Source: Lachnospiraceae bacterium
Lineage (GTDB): Bacteria > Bacillota > Clostridia > Lachnospirales > Lachnospiraceae
Assembly: GCA_021771695.1 (NCBI GenBank)
Contig: JAETON010000023.1
Coordinates: forward strand, 1-38,929
DNA: 38,929 nt
Direction of reading: 5' to 3'
Shown: positions 23,300 through 30,031 of the stretch, in pieces
Layout of the letters: each line of letters opens with the position of its first letter
Numbering within the stretch: the stretch's first letter is position 1
Program-made: the position numbers and the translations under genes
Notes under the pieces: model-generated
The model's input: the letters and a program-made list of their open reading frames with translations, nothing else
Told to the model about the DNA's origin: nothing
Database searches by the model: none

Positions 23300-23821
23300 A
23301 CGTTAAACTATCATAAGAAACCAATTCTCCTATCGGAATTCTCATGTTACGATGCCGGTCAGGTGCTGCTGCCTTTTCATTACTGTATCCTATCGCCAAA
23401 ATATTAATCGGCTCCCACTCTTCTGGAATACAAAATTCTTTTTTTAACACATCTGGTTTAAAATAACAAATCCACACACTCCCCAAACCAAGTTCTGTTG
23501 CTTCCAGCATCATATGATCTGTAAGAATGGATGCATCAATGTCACCAGTCTGTTTTTGATCAAACGGTCTTGTCCAAGTCTTTGTATGGTCTGCGCATAC
23601 AACAATTGCCAATGGTGCATCATACACATTTGCCGCTTTGGAGAGCTTTTGCATTCCCTCTCTTTCTCTTGAATCACCAAAAGACGTATCGGCTGCAAAT
23701 TTGCTGCTGTTGGTGCGATATGTGCAGCTTCTAATATTTTCTGTACCTTTTCTGCTTCTACTTTTTTGTCTTGATAAGAACGAACAGAATATCTTTGCTT
23801 TGCAATATCTAAAAATTCCAT
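23298..23821 (-). pseudogene. Frameshifted nitroreductase-family gene
   Basis: Translation from the ATG at 23821 (good AAAGGA site) gives a nitroreductase N-terminus with R-Y-S-V-R-S-Y, an FMN-binding motif. The frame then changes near 23658-23664, after L-L-V-I-Q-E-K-E. The remaining two thirds continue in another frame, starting at M-Q-K-L-S-K-A and including the family block E-A-T-E-L-G-L-G-S-V-W-I. Removing two bases (one AG of an AGAGAG run) would restore a 173-residue protein of normal length. The domain is otherwise undamaged, so the shift is recent, a sequencing error, or a reversible slippage switch. Intact members reduce nitro, quinone or flavin substrates with NAD(P)H. Confidence 0.85.
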
Positions 23822-24000
23822 TTCTAAATCCTTTCTATCATAAATTATAAGTTCTAATTTCCCTGCAGGCAGGAATGAATTTATCACCCTGAAATAATCA
23901 TAACATTTTGTTCATTTTTCACAAGTACGCACTTTTTTCATAGAAAGTATCCCAAAATATACCTAATACACTATTTTATACTGTATTTCTCGAAAGAAAA
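23822..24000. other. Intergenic region upstream of the nitroreductase gene
   Basis: It holds a plausible minus-strand promoter (TTGTGA, 16 bases, TATGAT) and an imperfect leader hairpin near 23861-23877. No small reading frame with a convincing ribosome site was seen. Confidence 0.35.
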
Positions 24001-24546
24001 TTAGTCTTGAAATGTTTTTAATGCGTCAATGGATCTTTGTATTAATTCTTCCAATGTCCATCCGAGCATATCAGCTCCCCGCTGTATGACTTCCCTATCA
24101 CAGCCTGCTGCAAAATTTTTGCTTTTATACTTCTTCTTGACAGATTTCACTTTTAAATCCTGCACACTTTTTGACGGACGCATTAAAACAACTGCTCCAA
24201 TCAATCCTGTCAACTCATCCACCGCATATAATACTTTTTCCATTTCATGCTCTGGTTGAATATTTACTGTAATTGCATATCCATGACTAGCTGTTGCATG
24301 AATGATTCGTTCATCAATTCCACGATCTCTCATTATTTCCTGTGATTTGATACAATGTTCTTCTGGATATTGCTCAAAATCCAAATCATGAAGTAATCCT
24401 ACGATTCCCCAGAATTCCTCTTCCTCTTTATATCCTAATTCTCTGGCAAAATATCTCATTGTATTTTCTACAATCTGTGCGTGTTGTAAATGAAATTCTT
24501 CTTTGTTATATTCCGTTAAAAATTCCCATGCTTCTTCTCTTGTCAT
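24001..24546 (-). CDS. HD-domain hydrolase
   Basis: A 181-residue soluble protein. The ATG at 24546 follows AAGGA by 9 bases and is preferred to the TTG at 24555. The metal-binding HD pair is in G-L-L-H-D-L-D-F-E, with an earlier His in F-H-L-Q-H-A and a later His in A-T-A-S-H-G-Y, as expected for a single HD phosphohydrolase domain. These enzymes hydrolyse nucleotides or phosphate esters; the substrate here is unknown. The C-terminal half has the K-S-V-K-K-K-Y-K-S-K-N-F-A-A-G stretch often seen in clostridial members annotated only as HD family. It lies downstream of metY behind a terminator. Confidence 0.85.
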   Translation of the reverse strand: MTREEAWEFLTEYNKEEFHLQHAQIVENTMRYFARELGYKEEEEFWGIVGLLHDLDFEQYPEEHCIKSQEIMRDRGIDERIIHATASHGYAITVNIQPEHEMEKVLYAVDELTGLIGAVVLMRPSKSVQDLKVKSVKKKYKSKNFAAGCDREVIQRGADMLGWTLEELIQRSIDALKTFQD

Positions 24547-24577
24547 ATCTTCCAATCCTTTCTTTAAAAAATACCAA

Positions 24578-24597
24578 AGAGCGGGAATACCCGCTCT
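24578..24597 (-). terminator. Terminator of metY
   Basis: AGAGCGGG (24578-24585) pairs with CCCGCTCT (24590-24597) around 4 bases. On the minus strand it is followed by TTGGTATTTTTT. Confidence 0.85.
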
Positions 24598-24622
24598 CTA
24601 AAATTTATGTAATTACTTGCTC

Positions 24623-25930
24623 TTACTGAAGAGCTTTAAATGCTTCCTCTAAATCCTGAATAATGTCATCAATATTTTCTGTACCAATGGATAAACGAAT
24701 GGTATTTGGCTTGATTCCCTGATCTAATAACTCTTCTTCCGTGCACTGACTGTGTGTTGTTGTGGCTGGATGAATCACTAAAGATTTTACATCTGCTACA
24801 TTTGCCAGCAAAGAGAAAATTTCAAGATTATCAATAAATTTATGTGCCTCTTCCTGCCCGCCTTTGATTTCAAATGTGAAAATACTCGCTCCTCCATTTG
24901 GAAAATATTTTTCATATAAAGCATGATCCGGGTGATCCGGCAGAGAAGGATGATTTACATGCTCAACCAATGGATGACGTACCAAATATTCTACGACTTT
25001 CTTTGTATTTTCATTATGACGGTCTAAACGAAGAGAAAGTGTCTCTGTTCCCTGTAACAGAATAAATGCATTAAATGGAGAAATCGTTGCCCCTGTATCG
25101 CGCAGTAAGATTGCACGAATATAGGTTGCAAATGCTGCCGGACCTGCTGCCTCTGTAAAACGCACTCCATGATAACTTGGATTTGGCTCAGAGATCCAAG
25201 GATATCTTCCACTTGCTGCCCAGTCAAAGGTACCACCGTCAACAATCACGCCGCCAAGAGATGTTCCATGTCCTCCAATGAATTTTGTTGCAGAATGAAC
25301 GACAATATCTGCGCCATGTTCTATTGGACGAATTAAATAAGGTGTACCAAATGTATTATCAACTACAACCGGAAGTCCATGTTTGTGAGCAATTTCAGCA
25401 ATCGCATCCAGGTCAGGAATATCACTATTGGGATTTCCAAGAGTTTCTAAATAAATTGCTTTCGTATTCTCTTGAATTGCACCTTCTACTTCTTCCAGAT
25501 TATGTGCATCTACAAATGCAGCACGAATTCCATACAAAGGAAGTGTATGAGCCAAAAGATTGGATGTTCCGCCATAAATTGTTTTCTGAGCTACAATATG
25601 TTCTCCCTGTGCAGCCAATGCCTGAATGGTATATGTGATTGCTGCCGCACCTGAAGCCACTGCAAGACCTGCAGCACCGCCCTCCAAAGCTGCAATTCTA
25701 TCTTCAAATACGCCCTGTGTAGAGTTTGTAAGTCTTCCATAAATATTTCCTGCATCTGCTAAACCAAAACGGTCTGCTGCATGCTTAGAATTACGGAATA
25801 CATAAGATGTTGTCTGATAAATCGGAACTGCTCTGGCATCACTTGCCGGATCTGGTGTTTCTTGTCCTACATGCAGCTGCAATGTTTCAAATTTTAGATT
25901 TCTATTCTCTCTTGAAATTTTTTTACTCAT
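24623..25930 (-). CDS. metY: O-acetylhomoserine sulfhydrylase
   Basis: The 435-residue PLP enzyme of the Cys/Met metabolism family makes homocysteine directly from O-acetylhomoserine and sulfide. The PLP lysine is in H-S-A-T-K-F-I-G-G-H-G near residue 218. The N-terminal blocks F-E-T-L-Q-L-H-V-G-Q and I-Y-Q-T-T-S-Y-V-F and the length of about 430 distinguish MetY from shorter cystathionine enzymes. The C-terminal R-L-S-I-G-T-E-N-I-D-D-I is the usual end. It is preceded by a LysR gene on the same strand, with a LysR box and a sigma-A-like promoter between, indicating control by sulfur or methionine status. Confidence 0.95.
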   Translation of the reverse strand: MSKKISRENRNLKFETLQLHVGQETPDPASDARAVPIYQTTSYVFRNSKHAADRFGLADAGNIYGRLTNSTQGVFEDRIAALEGGAAGLAVASGAAAITYTIQALAAQGEHIVAQKTIYGGTSNLLAHTLPLYGIRAAFVDAHNLEEVEGAIQENTKAIYLETLGNPNSDIPDLDAIAEIAHKHGLPVVVDNTFGTPYLIRPIEHGADIVVHSATKFIGGHGTSLGGVIVDGGTFDWAASGRYPWISEPNPSYHGVRFTEAAGPAAFATYIRAILLRDTGATISPFNAFILLQGTETLSLRLDRHNENTKKVVEYLVRHPLVEHVNHPSLPDHPDHALYEKYFPNGGASIFTFEIKGGQEEAHKFIDNLEIFSLLANVADVKSLVIHPATTTHSQCTEEELLDQGIKPNTIRLSIGTENIDDIIQDLEEAFKALQ

Positions 25931-25965
25931 ATTATCATTCTCCTTTTCTATTTTTATTTCATTTA

Positions 25966-26013
25966 TTTCCTATCTGTTTACAAGGATATATTATCATAAC
26001 TTTTCCTATCTGT
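25966..26013. repeat. 12-bp direct repeats in the metY promoter
   Basis: TTTCCTATCTGT occurs at 25966-25977 and again at 26002-26013, 36 bp apart. One copy overlaps the -35 region and the other lies just after the predicted start, an arrangement typical of repressor operators. Confidence 0.5.
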
Positions 26014-26017
26014 CTAA
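25990..26017 (-). promoter_or_regulatory. metY: Predicted metY promoter
   Basis: On the minus strand TTAGAC (26012-26017), 16 bases and GATAAT (25990-25995). The start is expected near 25983. Confidence 0.55.
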
Positions 26018-26034
26018 TATGAAATAAACAATAC

Positions 26035-26059
26035 CTGCTATAGGTTTTAATTATAGCAG
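26035..26059. promoter_or_regulatory. LysR box or hairpin upstream of metY
   Basis: CTGCTATA (26035-26042) and TATAGCAG (26052-26059) form a perfect inverted repeat around 9 bases, with T-N11-A centred at 26047. It overlaps the last codons of the LysR gene and lies about 64 bases upstream of the predicted metY start. Confidence 0.65.
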
Positions 26060-26965
26060 ACATTCCATACTTTGATATTTTTTTATTTCTTCCAGATATT
26101 TTTTTCCCAATGAGCTGATTGCAATTCCTTTTCGTTTCAAATATCCAATGGTCATTTTCTCCTCTGATTTTAATTTCACAGCACAATAATCTGATCCATT
26201 AAGACTTTCACAAATAATGCCGGAACACAAAGTAAATCCATTCAATCCAACCATTAAATTCAGCACTGTTGCACGGTCATTTGCTTTAATCAAACGTTTA
26301 TAATCATAGGTACTCAGCACTTCTTCTGCAAAATAAAAAGAATTATAATTTCCCTGTTCAAAGGACAGACACGGGTAATCTGCCAGTTCCTCAATAGAAA
26401 TTTCCTCTTTTTCTGCTAATGGATGCCCTTTCCACATATAAACATAAATACCGCATTCTAATAATGGATGAAATTCTAAATCTAATTCATGAAATAATTT
26501 CATCAATACCTTTCTGTTAAAATCATTCAAATACAAAATCCCAATCTCACTGCGAAAATTTTTCACATCTTCAATTACTTCATACGTTTTCGTTTCCCGA
26601 ACTGCAAATTCATATTCATCCATTCCAAATTGTTTGACCATCTCTACAAAAGCATTCACTGCAAATGTATAGTGCTGCATGGAAACGCCAAACTTCTTCT
26701 TGACATTTTTCTTGTCAATATAATGAGACTCAATAAGCTGATACTGTTCTACAACTTGTCTTGCATAACTTAAAAATTCAGTTCCTTCTAAAGTTAAAGA
26801 TACCCCACGGTTGCTTCTCCGAAATAACTCTACTCCTATTTCCTCTTCCAAATCCTTCACAGATAAAGAAAGACTCGGTTGAGAAATAAATAACTTCTTT
26901 GCCGCCTCATTCATGGAACCTGTATCTGCTATGGTAATTACGTATCTTAATTGTGTTAATGTCAT
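26051..26965 (-). CDS. LysR-family regulator of sulfur metabolism (inferred)
   Basis: A 304-residue LysR regulator. The helix-turn-helix lies in the first 60 residues (A-A-K-K-L-F-I-S-Q-P-S-L-S-L-S-V). A C-terminal effector domain follows, with the block S-F-E-Q-G near 230. It differs clearly from the two LysR proteins of the shikimate block. It lies 120 bases upstream of metY on the same strand, and a LysR box between them is at the classic distance, so it most likely activates metY in response to O-acetylserine, O-acetylhomoserine or a related signal. That ligand is inferred from context, not visible in the protein. Confidence 0.9.
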   Translation of the reverse strand: MTLTQLRYVITIADTGSMNEAAKKLFISQPSLSLSVKDLEEEIGVELFRRSNRGVSLTLEGTEFLSYARQVVEQYQLIESHYIDKKNVKKKFGVSMQHYTFAVNAFVEMVKQFGMDEYEFAVRETKTYEVIEDVKNFRSEIGILYLNDFNRKVLMKLFHELDLEFHPLLECGIYVYMWKGHPLAEKEEISIEELADYPCLSFEQGNYNSFYFAEEVLSTYDYKRLIKANDRATVLNLMVGLNGFTLCSGIICESLNGSDYCAVKLKSEEKMTIGYLKRKGIAISSLGKKYLEEIKKYQSMECLL

Positions 26966-27037
26966 CCTTCTGCTCCTTCATGCTAATTCACGTCAATGCA
27001 CTTATTGTATTCTTTTCCAAAATATTTGTCAAAAAAT

Positions 27038-27066
27038 ATGGCAGCGGATCAAACATCTACTGCCAT
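27038..27066 (-). terminator. Terminator of sigK
   Basis: ATGGCAG (27038-27044) pairs with CTGCCAT (27060-27066), and a run of six T follows on the minus strand. The loop is 15 bases. Confidence 0.8.
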
Positions 27067-27072
27067 TTCTGT

Positions 27073-27690
27073 TTACATCTTCTTTTTTAATAATGCAATC
27101 GCCTTTTTCTCAATTCGACTGACATAAGATCTGGAAATTTCAAGTTTTGCGGCAACTTCTTTCTGTGTCATTGGATTTCCTCCATACAATCCATAACGCA
27201 TAATCAAGGTATCCTTCTCTCTGGACGATTCCATTTCTCCCAAAACTTTATATATTTTTTTTATTTTTTCCATTTGATCCATCTTTTGTATCACATCAAT
27301 TTCATCTGCACCCAAAATATCTAATAAATGTATCTCATTTCCCTCTTTATCCACTCCAATGGGTTCATATAACGACGTATCTTTGGCTGTTTTCCGCTCC
27401 TGACGAAGCATCATTAAAAGCTCATTTTCAATACACCGCGAGGCGTAAGTTACCAGCCGATGCCCCTTCTCTACATTATACGTATTGATCGCTTTAATCA
27501 GCCCAATGGTCCCTACGGATATCAAATCATCTTTATCCCGGTCAAAATTATGATATTTTTTCACAATATGTGCAACTAAACGAAGATTATGCTCCACCAA
27601 CAGATTCCGTGCTTCCATATCTCCTTGATGGCTTAGCTTCAAATAGTGTCGTTCTTCTTCCGGTGATAATGGTTCCAGAAATGCTTGCAA
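27073..27690 (-). CDS. sigK: Sporulation sigma factor SigK without pro-sequence
   Basis: The 205-residue sigma-70 family factor matches SigK of the mother-cell compartment. Region 2 contains [14 protein letters not shown] and [14 protein letters not shown]. The linker holds [17 protein letters not shown]. Region 4.2 ends [13 protein letters not shown]. The gene is continuous, with no skin-type insertion. The start is TTG at 27690. An in-frame TAG lies seven codons upstream, so the 20-residue inhibitory pro-sequence of Bacillus pro-SigK cannot be encoded. Its ribosome site GAAGGG lies in the right arm of a strong hairpin. It should direct late mother-cell genes. Confidence 0.92.
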   Translation of the reverse strand: MQAFLEPLSPEEERHYLKLSHQGDMEARNLLVEHNLRLVAHIVKKYHNFDRDKDDLISVGTIGLIKAINTYNVEKGHRLVTYASRCIENELLMMLRQERKTAKDTSLYEPIGVDKEGNEIHLLDILGADEIDVIQKMDQMEKIKKIYKVLGEMESSREKDTLIMRYGLYGGNPMTQKEVAAKLEISRSYVSRIEKKAIALLKKKM

Positions 27691-27692
27691 AA

Positions 27693-27754
27693 GAAAAGCA
27701 CCCTTCTAAGCCTTTTTACCATACTATGATAACAAACCTAGAAAAGTGCTTTTC
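27693..27754 (-). terminator. Terminator-like hairpin covering the sigK ribosome site
   Basis: On the minus strand the 18-nt arm 27754-27737 (GAAAAGCACTTTTCTAGG) pairs with 27710-27693 (CTTAGAAGGGTGCTTTTC), including three G-U pairs, around a 26-nt loop. TTTT follows. It directly follows the trhP stop and ends three bases before the sigK TTG, so it can both end trhP transcripts and hide GAAGGG in read-through RNA. Confidence 0.75.
27721..27748 (-). promoter_or_regulatory. sigK: SigE/SigK-like promoter inside the hairpin loop
   Basis: Minus strand CATAGTAT (27728-27721) fits the CATA-N3-T -10 element of mother-cell sigma factors. CACT (27748-27745) fits the short AC-type -35 about 16-17 bases upstream. 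Transcripts would start near 27712, after the left arm. Confidence 0.55.
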
Positions 27755-28978
27755 CTATTCTTTTCTTCTCAACAAATATCCTTCTTTAATTTCTTCCCCA
27801 AAATCTACATAAATCATCTGTTTTGGATGTGGTGCAGATTCCATTGGATTTCCTTTTTCATCTTCAATGGCTTTGACAACCACATCTCTATTGGTTCCAT
27901 CTGGAATCATCACTTCTATAGTTTCTCCTACAGAGAACTTATTCTTCTGCTCCAATAAAGCATATCCCTTATCACTATGTCCCTGTACAATTCCAATATA
28001 AGTATAATTCTTAATATAAGTATTGCTGTCATATATCTGAGAATTTTCATCGGTTTTTCCAAAATAGAATCCTGTCGTAAATTGACGATAAGTACATTTT
28101 GCAATTTCCTCTTTATAATAGTCCATATTTGCCCTATATTTCTCTACAGACTCTTTACAGTCATCAATGGCTCTGCGGTATGTTCTGGCAACCGTAGCAA
28201 CATACAATGCAGTTTTCATACGTCCTTCAATTTTCAGACTATCAATCCCTGCATCTATAATCTGATCAATATATTCTATCATACATAAATCTTTGGAATT
28301 GAAAATATAAGTTCCCCGCTCATTTTCATAAACCGGCATGTATTCTCCTGGTCTTGTTTCTTCCATTACCGCATATTTCCATCGGCATGGATGCGTACAT
28401 TCTCCGCTGTTGGCATTTCTTCCAGTGAAATAGTTGCTCAAAAGACAGCGTCCGGAATGAGAAATACACATAGCCCCATGGATAAAGGATTCAATCTCCA
28501 TATCCTCTGGAATATGAGCACGAATATCTTTGATTTCTTCCAAAGATAACTCTCTGGCTGATACAACACGAGAAGCTCCCTGCTCATACCAAAAATTATA
28601 AGTTGCATAATTTGTACTATTCGCCTGGGTGCTGATATGACGCTCAATCTCCGGGCATACTTCTTTGGCAGTCATAAATACTCCCGGATCAGAAATGATC
28701 AAACCATCTGGTTTGATTTCCTTTAATTCTTGGAAATATTCTCGAATCCCTTCCATATCTCCGTTATGTGCCACAATATTTGCTGTAATATATACTTTTA
28801 CTCCATGGGTATGTGCAAATGCGATTCCTTCTTTTACATCTTCCATAGAAAAATTCTTTGCTTTTGCTCGTAATCCATACATTTCGCCGCCGATATATAC
28901 CGCATCTGCGCCATATAAAACAGCCACCTTTAATACTTCCAGATTACTTGCAGGAATCAATAATTCAATCTCTCTCAT
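27755..28978 (-). CDS. trhP: U32 family protein, tRNA uridine-34 hydroxylation (TrhP-like)
   Basis: The 407-residue protein has a TIM-barrel front with H-I-S-T-Q-A-N near residue 94, then the U32 signature E-S-F-I-H-G-A-M-C-I-S-H-S-G-R-C-L-L-S. More Cys follow in G-E-C-T-H-P-C-R, which may bind an iron-sulfur cluster. The length and C-terminal beta domain match Bacillus YrrO/TrhP2. TrhP makes 5-hydroxyuridine at the wobble position from prephenate, and TrmR then methylates it to mo5U. The trmR gene here overlaps it by 14 bases, which strongly supports that role over a peptidase. A hairpin follows its stop codon. Confidence 0.88.
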   Translation of the reverse strand: MREIELLIPASNLEVLKVAVLYGADAVYIGGEMYGLRAKAKNFSMEDVKEGIAFAHTHGVKVYITANIVAHNGDMEGIREYFQELKEIKPDGLIISDPGVFMTAKEVCPEIERHISTQANSTNYATYNFWYEQGASRVVSARELSLEEIKDIRAHIPEDMEIESFIHGAMCISHSGRCLLSNYFTGRNANSGECTHPCRWKYAVMEETRPGEYMPVYENERGTYIFNSKDLCMIEYIDQIIDAGIDSLKIEGRMKTALYVATVARTYRRAIDDCKESVEKYRANMDYYKEEIAKCTYRQFTTGFYFGKTDENSQIYDSNTYIKNYTYIGIVQGHSDKGYALLEQKNKFSVGETIEVMIPDGTNRDVVVKAIEDEKGNPMESAPHPKQMIYVDFGEEIKEGYLLRRKE

Positions 28979-29627
28979 TGGTTTCTCCTGTTTTTATACT
29001 TATTGCCACTCCATCTCCAACTGGAAGAATCGTCGTTTCCAGCTGTGGATGATTCTTAATTGTATACAAAAAATCTCTCATTCTTTTGTGAATGGTGCGG
29101 TCTCTCCGTTCAATGGCATATCTGGATTTTGCAATATCCCCATCCTGTAAAACATTATCAGACACCAATAGTCCATCTGGTGCAAGAAGCCTTAAAACAT
29201 CATCCAAAAAATGAATATACTGGCCTTTTGCCGCATCCACAAAAATAAAATCAAAAGTTGTGTCAAGCTCTTTTAGAATTTCAATTGCATCACCTTCTAA
29301 AAGCTCAACCTCTCCTTCTTTTTGCATCATCTGAATATTTTCTCTTGCTTTTCCTATTCTTTTTTCATTCCGCTCAATGGTTACGACTGTTCCGCCTTCC
29401 GGCTGGTATTCATTCATATAAAGAGAAGAAAATCCTACAGCTGCTCCAACTTCCAGGATTTTCATCGGTTTTTTTAAGAGAACCAGCGTTTTTAATAATT
29501 CTTTTGTCTCTGGTTTTACAATCGGTATATGATTTTGTCTGGCCTCATATTCAATTTTTCTTAAATGATTCTTCTCTTCTTTCATCAATGAGCGGATATA
29601 ATCAGTAATATTCTGATCCACAATCAT
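28965..29627 (-). CDS. trmR: tRNA 5-hydroxyuridine methyltransferase (O-methyltransferase family 3)
   Basis: The 220-residue SAM-dependent enzyme is of the catechol/caffeoyl-CoA O-methyltransferase type. Motif I is L-E-V-G-A-A-V-G-F-S-S near residue 60, then T-I-E-R-N for the SAM ribose, F-I-F-V-D-A-A-K-G for the metal-binding Asp, and V-S-D-N-V-L. In Bacillus the orthologous yrrM (trmR) also lies between mltG (yrrL) and the U32 genes, and converts wobble ho5U to mo5U in tRNAs. Here the same order holds: it overlaps the MltG-like gene by 4 bases (ATGA) and trhP by 14. Translational coupling is evident. Confidence 0.88.
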   Translation of the reverse strand: MIVDQNITDYIRSLMKEEKNHLRKIEYEARQNHIPIVKPETKELLKTLVLLKKPMKILEVGAAVGFSSLYMNEYQPEGGTVVTIERNEKRIGKARENIQMMQKEGEVELLEGDAIEILKELDTTFDFIFVDAAKGQYIHFLDDVLRLLAPDGLLVSDNVLQDGDIAKSRYAIERRDRTIHKRMRDFLYTIKNHPQLETTILPVGDGVAISIKTGETNERD

Positions 29628-30025
29628 TGCATGGTCTCCTTTACATCATGATCCCCACAGAGGGTTCCCATAATATCATCCATCCCCTGTGCCTGCGTAA
29701 ACTCATATTCTCCAGGGATAAAGGATCGATCTTTGTATTTTGAAAAATATTTCCGAATCCGAAAACGATAAGTCCCATAAATCAATTCTTTTTCTTTTAA
29801 TTGTTCCGCTATATCTTCCTCCGAGTCAGAAGATGTCACTGTAATCGTTATCTTTTGATGTCTTTTGACATCATATGCCGGATTAGAAAATGTCTGCTCC
29901 GCCATAAAATAGGCACCGTAAAACACACAAAAAACTGCACAAATAATCAGCACTCTTATCATTGTTTTAAAAAACAACTGCCATGATTCCGATTTATAAA
30001 ACTTTTTATCTTCGGCATTACACAT
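29624..30025 (-). CDS. MltG-like membrane protein lacking the transglycosylase domain
   Basis: The 133-residue protein has a cytosolic start, one transmembrane helix (about residues 20-43), and an outside segment with I-T-I-T-V-T-S-S-D-S-E-E-D-I-A-E-Q-L and I-P-G-E-Y-E-F. These match the membrane helix and the LysM-like N-terminal module of MltG (YceG). The large C-terminal catalytic domain with its essential Glu is absent, because the frame ends at the trmR start. The position between RNase J and trmR matches mltG in Bacillus. It may be a regulatory remnant that binds glycan or septal partners. Orthology by position is good; function is uncertain. Confidence 0.75.
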   Translation of the reverse strand: MCNAEDKKFYKSESWQLFFKTMIRVLIICAVFCVFYGAYFMAEQTFSNPAYDVKRHQKITITVTSSDSEEDIAEQLKEKELIYGTYRFRIRKYFSKYKDRSFIPGEYEFTQAQGMDDIMGTLCGDHDVKETMQ

Positions 30026-30031
30026 ATTTTT

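Noticed and set aside
25931-26050. A SAM riboswitch before metY
   Set aside because: The leader is short and has none of the S-box core helices or conserved internal loops. LysR-type signals explain the region better.
27073-27690. A skin-type insertion in sigK
   Set aside because: The reading frame is continuous through regions 2 and 4 and there is no recombinase gene nearby.
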